Shown: positions 55,949-63,447 of the stretch, in pieces
Numbering within the stretch: the stretch's first letter is position 1
How the letters are laid out: each line of letters begins with the position of its first letter
Assembly (NCBI GenBank): GCA_903834135.1
Contig: CAILHZ010000022.1
Location: forward strand, 38,464 to 102,463
DNA from: an uncultured Opitutia bacterium
GTDB lineage: Bacteria > Verrucomicrobiota > Verrucomicrobiia > Opitutales > Opitutaceae
Length of the DNA: 64,000 bases
Direction: 5' to 3'
Program-made: the position numbers and the translations under genes
The notes under the pieces: model-generated
Database searches by the model: none
What the model saw: only the letters and a program-made list of their open reading frames with translations
What the model was told of the DNA's origin: nothing

Positions 55949-56044
55949 AGATGTTTTCGTTTAAGAACGTTAATTTTCCGTAAGATCTGCGATTGACCTT
56001 GAGCCAAGTCTCTATGAACGTAGACGGCTTCAGGTATGTAGTAC

Positions 56045-56134
56045 GGAGGAGTGGCTGAGTGGTTTAAGGCACCTGACTTGAAATCAGACGTGGGCGCAAG
56101 TTCACCGGGGGTTCGAATCCCTCCTCCTCCGCCA
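56045..56134 (+). tRNA. tRNA-Ser (anticodon UGA)
   Basis: The acceptor stem GGAGGAG pairs with CTCCTCC, followed by G and an encoded CCA. The D arm is GTGGCTGAGTGGTTTAAGGC, the anticodon loop CTTGAAA (anticodon TGA at 56079-56081), the long variable arm GTGGGCGCAAGTTCAC and the T loop GTTCGAATC. The class II structure confirms Ser. It borders the unusual block of genes at 56.19-63.45 kb. Confidence 0.97.
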
Positions 56135-56190
56135 AATCGATTATGTGATAACTCAGTGGAAGCGAATGAGTACCATAATAGCTATGAAGC

Positions 56191-57069
56191 CTATTTCAGG
56201 CCTTCTACTATAGTGATTACGTTGTGGCGGTACATGCTTTCGTACGTACTGAATTCCTTGCTGCCAAGACCATCGGCATAGAGGGTGCCACCTAGTTGGG
56301 CTCCTGTATCGTGTATAATACCTTCTGTGATTTTAGGACTGATTCTATTTTCTATGAAAACACTTTTAATATTAGCGCTACGTATAAGATCAATCAGTGA
56401 TGCAATATCTTTAGCATTAGGTTCAGCCTCAGGTGATAGCCCAGTAATTGGATGTACTCTAAATTTAAAATCCCTGGCGAATCTGGAGAAGGCGTCGTGA
56501 GAAGTTACTAAATCCCGTTTGTTTTCGGGCAATTTTGAAACTTCATTCACGGACCATACTTTAAGCTCTTTTAATTTCAAAATTTTAAGCTGTGCTTGAG
56601 ACTGAAAATATGTGCTGTTTGACGGACTTAGACGACTCAAGGCATCGGCAATAATATTTGTTGCATCGATAACGCTATCAATACTTTGCCACCAGTGTGG
56701 GTCTAGATTTTGTTTCTTTGAATCTACACTCGATGAATTTAGTTTATCTCCTATGCAAATAAGCTCTACCCGATAATTAGTGTTCTCTTTAATTTTACTA
56801 AGATATGATTCCACACCTAAACCAGATGCTATTATAAGATTTGCTGAAGCTGCTGAGCGCAAATTGGCTGCAGTAGGCTCAAAACTGTGGGGGTCAACGT
56901 CAGGTTTGATTAATGATATGACGGAAATTTTATCTCCACCAACATCACTCACAATTTCTGTTATTACACTATTTAAGGAGATTATTTTTATTGGATCTGC
57001 ATTGCAGGCTTTATGCGCTAGAATCCCTAAAAGAAATAGTAAAATAAAAGAAGGTCTAAAGGGATTCAT
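56191..57069 (-). CDS. Zinc/manganese-type ABC substrate-binding protein
   Basis: This 292-aa cluster A-I metal-binding protein (ZnuA/MntC/PsaA type) has a signal peptide (about 1-23). All four metal ligands are in place: His61 (VDPHSFEP), His125 (LDPHWW), His191 (TSHDAF) and Asp266 (YADGLG). The His-rich loop typical of ZnuA is missing, which favours an Mn-type or low-His subgroup. No ABC permease or ATPase lies beside it. It is the last gene of the seven-gene minus-strand operon and overlaps the preceding gene by 4 bases. Confidence 0.85.
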   Translation of the reverse strand: MNPFRPSFILLFLLGILAHKACNADPIKIISLNSVITEIVSDVGGDKISVISLIKPDVDPHSFEPTAANLRSAASANLIIASGLGVESYLSKIKENTNYRVELICIGDKLNSSSVDSKKQNLDPHWWQSIDSVIDATNIIADALSRLSPSNSTYFQSQAQLKILKLKELKVWSVNEVSKLPENKRDLVTSHDAFSRFARDFKFRVHPITGLSPEAEPNAKDIASLIDLIRSANIKSVFIENRISPKITEGIIHDTGAQLGGTLYADGLGSKEFSTYESMYRHNVITIVEGLK

Positions 57070-57629
57070 TTCAGTATAAAGTTAAGCGGGTCCGAATATG
57101 TTTCAAAATCAAACATATTTGATCCTTCAGCATCGTTTGTTTTTGTAGATGGGTCAATGCGTGTCATTTCATAGGGACGCCTTGTATACGACTCAACCCA
57201 CGCTTTGCGTAGAGCTTTAATCTCGTTAAGAGTAGGTGCAGCCCAAAGTGGGCGTAGGGCTTTTAGACGACTTGCTGTTTCTTTTAGCCTGTCGGGTCTT
57301 AGTATTGCAACCATCCCGCGTTGTTCTCCTGTAAGTAAATACGGAAAGTTCGCGTCCGAGGGAAGGCCTTGATAGCTCCACAGTTTAGCTTGTTCATTCC
57401 AATTCACAGCTCCGAAACGGTAACAGCCCTTAAACCGTATTAAGTAACTTAACCATTGGCCTTGATTAATATAATCAGCACCCGCAATAAGGAATTCAGT
57501 AAGATTTATTTGGGTATTTCTAACCAGCGTTGCCTCAATTTTTTTGGTTATGTCGGGTGTTATTATGCCTACATCGCGTAATTCGAGTAAAAATAAGTCA
57601 TCCTCTGATCCCTGTAAAAATGAAATCAT
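57066..57629 (-). CDS. Unknown protein in the effector-like operon
   Basis: This 187-aa soluble protein has no signal or membrane helix. The first 60 residues (LRDVGIITPDITKKIEATL, then LTEFLIAGADYI) faintly resemble the helical MshEN/GspE N-terminal repeats of secretion ATPases; this is only a weak impression. The rest contains several Trp and Arg residues (RPLWAAPTLNEIKALRKAW). It overlaps both neighbours by 4 bases. Confidence 0.75.
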   Translation of the reverse strand: MISFLQGSEDDLFLLELRDVGIITPDITKKIEATLVRNTQINLTEFLIAGADYINQGQWLSYLIRFKGCYRFGAVNWNEQAKLWSYQGLPSDANFPYLLTGEQRGMVAILRPDRLKETASRLKALRPLWAAPTLNEIKALRKAWVESYTRRPYEMTRIDPSTKTNDAEGSNMFDFETYSDPLNFILK

Positions 57630-57898
57630 CTCTTTTTATTAATTGAAAAGATAAGTCCAAGAGTCGCTGTTATGCATCCTAAGGGGCCTATTAAGTCTGA
57701 AAATCCACTTTTAATCATACATAGTATTGCTGAATAGATTAGGGCGAAACATAAAGCTGTCCGCTTAAAATTTAACGAGATACAGATAAAACTAAGCAGT
57801 GCTGTGATCATACTTGCTGATATCCAAAGGGCAGTGACAACCTGGTTGTGCGCATGAGCAATGATTTGCTGCAAATTATCTATTGTGGGATAGTTCAT
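57626..57898 (-). CDS. Unknown small membrane protein
   Basis: This 90-aa protein has three closely spaced hydrophobic segments (about 22-41, 46-62 and 67-85) and ends in KKR. There is no recognised family. Size and topology recall small T4SS or holin-like membrane proteins, but nothing specific supports that. It overlaps the 187-aa gene by 4 bases. Confidence 0.7.
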   Translation of the reverse strand: MNYPTIDNLQQIIAHAHNQVVTALWISASMITALLSFICISLNFKRTALCFALIYSAILCMIKSGFSDLIGPLGCITATLGLIFSINKKR

Positions 57899-57910
57899 CC
57901 AAAATAATCG

Positions 57911-58315
57911 TTATATTTTTGGCAGTGTTATCTTAAATACTGCTGGTGATAAGAGTTCTTCCGGAGTGATTACAAATTGCATACCGTAGGTTTCTGCGAA
58001 GTGTTTAAATAGATCGTTCGCTAAAAGATTATCCCTCTGCGTCGGTGAAAGTTCGCTAAAATATTTTGGTCTATAACTAAAACGCCCTAAAATAGGACTT
58101 ACATCCTCAAGCATCCCAACTGGAATGGGTTTATCAGGACTTATTACATGAAGTTCTGTCCTATAAAGCGGTGACTCTAGAGCTAATGATTTAATATATG
58201 CATTAATCATCTCTACAGGGTAGGGATGATGCACAAGATCTTCAGCAGCATGAATTGCATGTAAACTAATATTAACTAAAAAAAGATATAGAAGTGGTCG
58301 TACTAAGGGGTACAT
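57911..58315 (-). CDS. Unknown secreted protein
   Basis: This 134-aa protein has a signal peptide (about 1-23, MYPLVRPLLYLFLVNISLHA). The mature part is acidic to neutral with SELSPTQRDNLLANDLFKHF and a hydrophobic C-terminal beta strand. No family recognised. It lies 15 bases after the immunity-like gene and 12 bases before the small membrane protein. Confidence 0.7.
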   Translation of the reverse strand: MYPLVRPLLYLFLVNISLHAIHAAEDLVHHPYPVEMINAYIKSLALESPLYRTELHVISPDKPIPVGMLEDVSPILGRFSYRPKYFSELSPTQRDNLLANDLFKHFAETYGMQFVITPEELLSPAVFKITLPKI

Positions 58316-58330
58316 TTTGGGACAATTATT

Positions 58331-58669
58331 CTACTGAAATTGAATTGGGCTATTATGCTTAATACTAAAGCGAGCTAGTTTTAGTAGGGACTCAATTGTA
58401 GCTAGTATACTGCGTCCATTTTCTGATGAGTTATGTGAAAAAAGATCCCGCACGTAATTGAGTTCGAAGATAAGCTTTTTACATTCTTTTGGAGTCCATT
58501 CTCCTTCGCAGTCGCTATGATAGAGTAATGTTTTAAGTGAATAAGGAGTCCTGCTGTATGCTTTTACTTGAAGTAACTTTGTGCGGAATGCGTTGAATTC
58601 TGAGTAGCTGCCCATATCTAATCCTTGTGCCTCAATTGTATCTATAAAGATGCAGAGATATAGGCTCAC
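58331..58669 (-). CDS. Imm70-like candidate immunity protein
   Basis: This 112-aa protein reads SLYLCIFIDTIEAQGLDMGS at the start, then SYSEFNAFRTKL, TLLYHSDCEGEWTPKECKKL and FELNYVRDLF. The combination of an opening beta strand, GSYSEF, FR and HSDCxGEW matches what I recall of the Imm70 family of predicted polymorphic-toxin immunity proteins; a profile search is needed. It sits two genes downstream of a protein with a nuclease-toxin-like C-terminus and is linked to it by 4-base overlaps. Cytoplasmic, no signal. Confidence 0.65.
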   Translation of the reverse strand: MSLYLCIFIDTIEAQGLDMGSYSEFNAFRTKLLQVKAYSRTPYSLKTLLYHSDCEGEWTPKECKKLIFELNYVRDLFSHNSSENGRSILATIESLLKLARFSIKHNSPIQFQ

Positions 58670-58905
58670 AGTTGTTCCTGTGTTTTAAAAGTACTGGAAT
58701 GCAGATTTAAAAAATCTATTAACTCATTACTCAGTCTACAATGTGTAGGTATTATGAGTGTTAATGTTTTCTTTTGAATATATGCATGACATAAAAGCAT
58801 TTTGATTTGATGTGTTAATCTAAGAAATGAAACATGCTTGATAAGGTACATGTGTGTACTAGTCACAATGTCTGCTTTGAGTGTTTCTGGTAGTTTACTC
58901 GTCAT
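58666..58905 (-). CDS. Unknown 79-aa protein between effector and immunity candidates
   Basis: This small basic protein is rich in His, Leu and Thr with a central TLTLIIPTHCRLSNELIDFL. No domain recognised. It overlaps the stop of the 443-aa gene and the start of the 112-aa gene by 4 bases each, so its translation is coupled to both. It could be a chaperone, adaptor or second immunity protein. Confidence 0.65.
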   Translation of the reverse strand: MTSKLPETLKADIVTSTHMYLIKHVSFLRLTHQIKMLLCHAYIQKKTLTLIIPTHCRLSNELIDFLNLHSSTFKTQEQL

Positions 58906-60233
58906 AGTGTAGGAGATGTTAGATCTTTGGGTAGTTGCTTAAATTGAACTTGATAATGCGAACACCACTTCTTGAATTCAGCGCTTGCTGGTCGGTTTGT
59001 GTATATTGTAAGTGGCCTTTCATCTATAACTGATTTGTAGGTCTGTAGCCGTAGTTGATAACTCGCTCGCAGAGGACTGTGACCAGATTTAATTTCAGCG
59101 TATCCACCTTCAGTACTGTCAAGTACAGTACCTCGCGGAATACCGAGCATAGTGTATTTAGTTTTCCCAACTATTTTTTTAAACGTCTTACTCTCTATCT
59201 CAGCTTTTGTAGGTCTCCAGACTTCGGTATTTTTATCAACTTTAAGTGCCAGTAGTATTTTTTCTTCAGCTGCTTTGCCTTGTGCAAAAACGAGTGGCAC
59301 TGCTGACGATCTTGCCTTTAATTGAATGATTTTCTGGTTGGGTGTTTTAAGTGATTCAAGATATAACTCTATTGCATCAGCTAAAACGGGATGACTACCT
59401 CTTGCCTGAATCTCATTAATTAAATTGTTCTTTAAGACAGGATCTTTAATCGAATGATTGCAGTGTGCTATTTCAATTAGCCATGCCAAGTCTTGCGCTG
59501 CGATTGCAGTAAAGGCTTTAGCATTCTTACAGTGTGGACTAAGTGCAAAATGAGCCGCCCATTTTGGTGTTAATGTAATTTCATCTGGATTAATGGGCTG
59601 TCCGGAATGAGCAAATCGAGATAAAGATACATAACTATAAAATGAATTCTGTAAGATTAAGTCTCTATAAGGCTTAATCGATTGATCTTTATTGAAAATA
59701 AGAAATAAAGCCGCAGCAGATGCTCTTTGATAACGTTCATCAGCACACCATTCTTTAATTTCAGATATTAATGCTAGGTTATGTGTAGTTTGGGCATAGT
59801 AATAGCCCCAGTAACTATCTATAACGAGATTACCTCGGTAAAATGATTCGGGTTGTTGTAAGTTCTTATGATGTATGTTTGCCCATGAAATTAGTTCATG
59901 TATACTTTCTCCAGATCCGCTAAGAGACGTCTCTATCTTAGATGATGTTTCTGCATAGAAACTCTTAAGTAATGTTAGAGCAGCTGCAGGATTTGTTCTT
60001 ATAAATTGATTCAAGACCTTGTTTTCGATTGCCACTGGCCCAATGCGCTTAAATAGATCAGGTCTATATTTAAGTATATTTAATGTTTTTTCTGGAACAG
60101 GGGTCTGTGCGTTTAAAAAGCAACTGCGAATCCTAGTTACTGTATCTTCATCAAATCGTGACTTCCATGACGTACCATGTTCATTCCAGATTGCTCTTGG
60201 GCGAGGAATTAAAGAGGAGTGAGGTGGAAGCAC
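58902..60233 (-). CDS. Candidate nuclease effector with PD-(D/E)xK C-terminus
   Basis: This 443-aa protein has no signal peptide and no membrane helix. The first 350 residues are mostly helical and unassigned. The C-terminal 80 residues show PRGTVLDS, then YAEIKSG, then SYQLRLQTYKSV and LTIYTNRPASAEFKKW. This is the order of restriction-endonuclease-fold toxin domains, with Asp near 372, ExK at about 380-382 and a Gln near 393. Such domains are DNA- or RNA-cleaving warheads of polymorphic toxins. The start is GTG at 60233 immediately after an inverted-repeat arm; no ATG is in frame nearby. It heads an operon containing an Imm70-like gene and faces a coupling-ATPase gene. Confidence 0.7.
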   Translation of the reverse strand: MLPPHSSLIPRPRAIWNEHGTSWKSRFDEDTVTRIRSCFLNAQTPVPEKTLNILKYRPDLFKRIGPVAIENKVLNQFIRTNPAAALTLLKSFYAETSSKIETSLSGSGESIHELISWANIHHKNLQQPESFYRGNLVIDSYWGYYYAQTTHNLALISEIKEWCADERYQRASAAALFLIFNKDQSIKPYRDLILQNSFYSYVSLSRFAHSGQPINPDEITLTPKWAAHFALSPHCKNAKAFTAIAAQDLAWLIEIAHCNHSIKDPVLKNNLINEIQARGSHPVLADAIELYLESLKTPNQKIIQLKARSSAVPLVFAQGKAAEEKILLALKVDKNTEVWRPTKAEIESKTFKKIVGKTKYTMLGIPRGTVLDSTEGGYAEIKSGHSPLRASYQLRLQTYKSVIDERPLTIYTNRPASAEFKKWCSHYQVQFKQLPKDLTSPTL

Positions 60234-60236
60234 GTC

Positions 60237-60305
60237 TCTATTAAAGCAAGTGCTGAATGTACCTTCATTTTAAAGGGGTGAGTGTGGCACTTGCTTTAAT
60301 AGAGC
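60237..60305. repeat. 18-bp perfect inverted repeat between divergent genes
   Basis: CTCTATTAAAGCAAGTGC (60237-60254) is the exact reverse complement of GCACTTGCTTTAATAGAG (60288-60305), with 33 bases between. With one bulge the arms extend four more bases (ACGT). Each arm places the same sequence directly before a start codon: GTG two bases after it on the minus strand and ATG six bases after it on the plus strand. It may be a shared operator or translational control site. Confidence 0.9.
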
Positions 60306-60311
60306 ACGTTT

Positions 60312-62606
60312 ATGTTTATCCTGCGTATTCTGCCTAAGGCTTGCTGTTTATTTGTGTCATATTGCGGAAAAGTACTGCCTTTGAAATCTCCCTTAGTATG
60401 CATGTCCCTGAGCGGATTTTTTCTCCTGTCAGCAACACTCTTTAAAAATCGACTAAGCGCTGTGGCATTAGGTGCTCCTATTATCTCAGATTTATTGGGC
60501 GTATTACCACGCGGAATGCAGATTCTTCAGACTTTACAGTTGTTATTAATCGCAGGCGCTTGGGTCTGTGCATGGCTTTTTCAGTCGCGATCTTTGGTAC
60601 TATGTTATCCAGCGCTTTTTGATATAGATTTAAATTATTTTAATTATCATTGGTTTAACCCGTATGATTTCTTTAAAAAAGGTTACCAGCACGGATTTAA
60701 GATAGCGGGAATGCTAGTAGGGGTAGATGATTTAAAGACCTCAATTCTTGTAACTGGTGTGACTGGGTCTTCAAAAACAGCAGGTGTTTTAATGCCAGCA
60801 TTAGCGCAGTTGTTATCAAAATATAATAGAGAAACAGATGATTGTAATTGCAGTGACCCGTTTCAAAAGTTGGGTGCCTTTATACCTGAGGTGAAGGGCG
60901 ACCTAGTGGATGGCTGTATCTATCTTGCTCACGAAGCTGGCAGGGTTGTCTCAAGAGATATTATTATTCTAAGTCCTACATGTAGGATTCCTGTAGTGAG
61001 ATACAGAGATGAAAATAATAACTACTGGTATTTATCTGCACGTGGTGGATCTGGCACATCTGATGCTGCTGAATTATTGCCACGCATTTACAGTGAATCT
61101 GGGAATAGTCGCCATGGATCAGTTATATCCGCAAGCGTATTTGAATCTAAAAATGAATTCGATTCTGTGATAAATTTACTCAGCTCTGTGAGTATTGCAT
61201 TAGGCTCGCTTCAGCCTCGTTTCGTAGGATGGCGCTGGGAAAATCAATATTTGAAGCGAGTCAGTCACACCTTGAAGTGGAATCGAGCTGAATTCTTAAG
61301 AGATGATTCAGGTGAGTTTATAGTAGTGAATCCTCCAAAGTTTCTGAAAATAGATGGCCTAGTTTTCGTAGATAATCAGGTGCACTACAATTTAGTAGAT
61401 CCGCGATTACCACCGGCTGAAGCCGCTGAGAGACTGACTCAGTTAGCTTCAATGGCAAAGACGCATTCCAATCATGGAGAAAACGATTATTTTTATGAAC
61501 AGGGTAAGAAATTAGTTACAGCATGTATCACGTTATTTCGTGCAGTAAATACAACACCGTGTACAGCAATTGATATTATAAAGCTAATCACTTTTGATGG
61601 AACACTTGAGCATGCACTGCTGCAGCTTGAGCAAAAGCTTAGTTCGCTAAATTATACTCATGAGCGAGAAAGAATGCCACTGGAGTCGCTTTTGGTCTAT
61701 TTTAGAAACGAGTGGATGCGAATGCTAGCTGATGGAAAAACAGCAACTGTTATCATTTCAACAATATCGAGTACCTTTGATATATTTCTTCAAGATCCTA
61801 ATCTTTCAGAAACATTTTGTCAGGCTTCAACATTCTCCTTTGAAGAAATACTGCAGGATGGGAAAATAATATGTCTAGTTCCTGGCGATAGGTATGAACA
61901 ACTGGGTCGAGTGCTTGGAACAGCATGTAAATTAGACTTCCAAAGTACAATGCTTGCACGTACTTCAAGGCCTGAACTCAACTGCAATCGTTTAGCCCTT
62001 TATTTTGCTGATGAGTGTCATAAGTATGCCATTGGTGGTGCTACTACAGCTGGGGATCCATATTTTATGAATCTCTCACGTTCTAACAATGTAGTGAATA
62101 TTTGTGCAACTCAGAGCTATGCATGGCTTGTTGATGTTTTGGGTAGAGATACTGCTAATGTATATATTTCAGCTTTTGGTGTTCAGTTCTGGCTTCAGCA
62201 AACTGATCCTGAAACGTGTAAACGCGCCGCTGAGATTTGCGGTACCGTAATTCAAGAAGATCTACAAGAAGATCATAATTTAGATTTCGCTAATATTTGG
62301 GCAGCTTTAGGTTCGGGAAAAGAAGTTATCTTAAATAATCACCGTAAATCTAGGCAAAAAGAGAGGTACCGTTCCGAGGAATTCGCGCAACTTGATGTGG
62401 GTGATATTGTAGCTTTTAATAAAGGAAGACAGGGCAAGATGGCTAAGGTTGTTCGCGGAAGAGCAGAGTATCATTTCTGTACTGCGAAACCCGATGGGAT
62501 AAATGCAGTGCGCTGTAGAGTTAGAGAGTATTACCGTGAAATTTTAGAAAATATAACCCATGAACGTGGTGAAGCAGAGACGTGGAGCTCTTTGATTACA
62601 TCTTAG
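60312..62606 (+). CDS. TraD/TraG/VirD4-type coupling ATPase
   Basis: This 764-aa protein has two N-terminal membrane helices (about 28-46 and 70-90) and a RecA-like ATPase with Walker A GVTGSSKT (149-156). Walker B is LALYFADECHKYA with Asp-Glu at about 567-568, followed by NICATQSYAWL and a C-terminal nucleic-acid or substrate-binding region. This is the layout of type IV coupling proteins and the TraM-recognition domain of TraD/TraG. They recruit DNA or proteins to a type IV secretion channel. A 200-residue insertion separates the motifs. No relaxase or VirB genes are in the window. The 268-aa gene follows 34 bases later. Confidence 0.85.
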   Translation: MFILRILPKACCLFVSYCGKVLPLKSPLVCMSLSGFFLLSATLFKNRLSAVALGAPIISDLLGVLPRGMQILQTLQLLLIAGAWVCAWLFQSRSLVLCYPALFDIDLNYFNYHWFNPYDFFKKGYQHGFKIAGMLVGVDDLKTSILVTGVTGSSKTAGVLMPALAQLLSKYNRETDDCNCSDPFQKLGAFIPEVKGDLVDGCIYLAHEAGRVVSRDIIILSPTCRIPVVRYRDENNNYWYLSARGGSGTSDAAELLPRIYSESGNSRHGSVISASVFESKNEFDSVINLLSSVSIALGSLQPRFVGWRWENQYLKRVSHTLKWNRAEFLRDDSGEFIVVNPPKFLKIDGLVFVDNQVHYNLVDPRLPPAEAAERLTQLASMAKTHSNHGENDYFYEQGKKLVTACITLFRAVNTTPCTAIDIIKLITFDGTLEHALLQLEQKLSSLNYTHERERMPLESLLVYFRNEWMRMLADGKTATVIISTISSTFDIFLQDPNLSETFCQASTFSFEEILQDGKIICLVPGDRYEQLGRVLGTACKLDFQSTMLARTSRPELNCNRLALYFADECHKYAIGGATTAGDPYFMNLSRSNNVVNICATQSYAWLVDVLGRDTANVYISAFGVQFWLQQTDPETCKRAAEICGTVIQEDLQEDHNLDFANIWAALGSGKEVILNNHRKSRQKERYRSEEFAQLDVGDIVAFNKGRQGKMAKVVRGRAEYHFCTAKPDGINAVRCRVREYYREILENITHERGEAETWSSLITS

Positions 62607-62640
62607 TTAGTGAATTAAAAAATGAATAAAGTTCTATTAT

Positions 62641-63447
62641 ATGACTAAAATAAAAATAGCTATTGGTTCAGAGTTTAAAAAACCTCCTCTTGTTTATGAT
62701 ATCCATGGCCTAGATGGAGATGGTCGTGTCTTAGTCTATAGTAGATTAGGAGATCCTATGCGTAACTTTCCTGCCGTGCGGTATAAGAATAAAGCGATCA
62801 ACGTATGGTTGTATAACAATATTTTAGATCCTCTGCTTAAGCGCTGGGGTGCGCATAGTCTTACAGGAAATGCCTTAGTTTGTTTTGTTAAACGCGATGT
62901 TGCCCTAAGTATAGATAAGGCAATTGATGTTTTTAAAGTTATTTTAAGAGACTGTACTCTAAACGGAGAAACTGCACTACTCGCTACAAGTAGTGTTGTT
63001 GTGAGTCTGCTTAGAAGTATTTTAACTTTTAAAGATTTTATGCTAGGCAATAGAGTATCTATTGTAAGACCTAGACGTGGTAATGCTAAAATAAGCAGCC
63101 TTAAGAGTTTCTCTGAATTTGAGGCAGAGAAAGCATGGTGTGGATTAACCTATTACCCAATCGGATCAGACTATTTTTTTGCCCCAGTTCAAAGGCCTGC
63201 TAATCCTGAGTCACTTAGGCCTAATCACTTAGATCCCGGTTATGTTAGAAATCTCTTTAGGTGTTCAAATAAAGTAATCACTTACACCTGTGATGAAGCA
63301 GTTAAGACTTTAAAGCGATTTGTGTCTGAATCTGAGGAGTTTATCACCTCAGATTTAGGATGCCTACTATCCCAATCTTTCCCAATTCCTTCAGCCTATC
63401 AGGAAAATAAGTCAGGAGTCGTACGACTTAAAAAGTCTTCCATGTAA
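62641..63447 (+). CDS. Unknown protein downstream of the coupling ATPase
   Basis: This 268-aa soluble protein has no signal peptide and no recognised domain. It starts [20 protein letters not shown] and contains helical segments ([16 protein letters not shown]) and a Trp/Tyr-rich middle ([17 protein letters not shown]). It is probably co-transcribed with the ATPase. Its last 49 bases overlap the 3' end of accC on the other strand, marking the right edge of the unusual block. Confidence 0.75.
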   Translation: MTKIKIAIGSEFKKPPLVYDIHGLDGDGRVLVYSRLGDPMRNFPAVRYKNKAINVWLYNNILDPLLKRWGAHSLTGNALVCFVKRDVALSIDKAIDVFKVILRDCTLNGETALLATSSVVVSLLRSILTFKDFMLGNRVSIVRPRRGNAKISSLKSFSEFEAEKAWCGLTYYPIGSDYFFAPVQRPANPESLRPNHLDPGYVRNLFRCSNKVITYTCDEAVKTLKRFVSESEEFITSDLGCLLSQSFPIPSAYQENKSGVVRLKKSSM

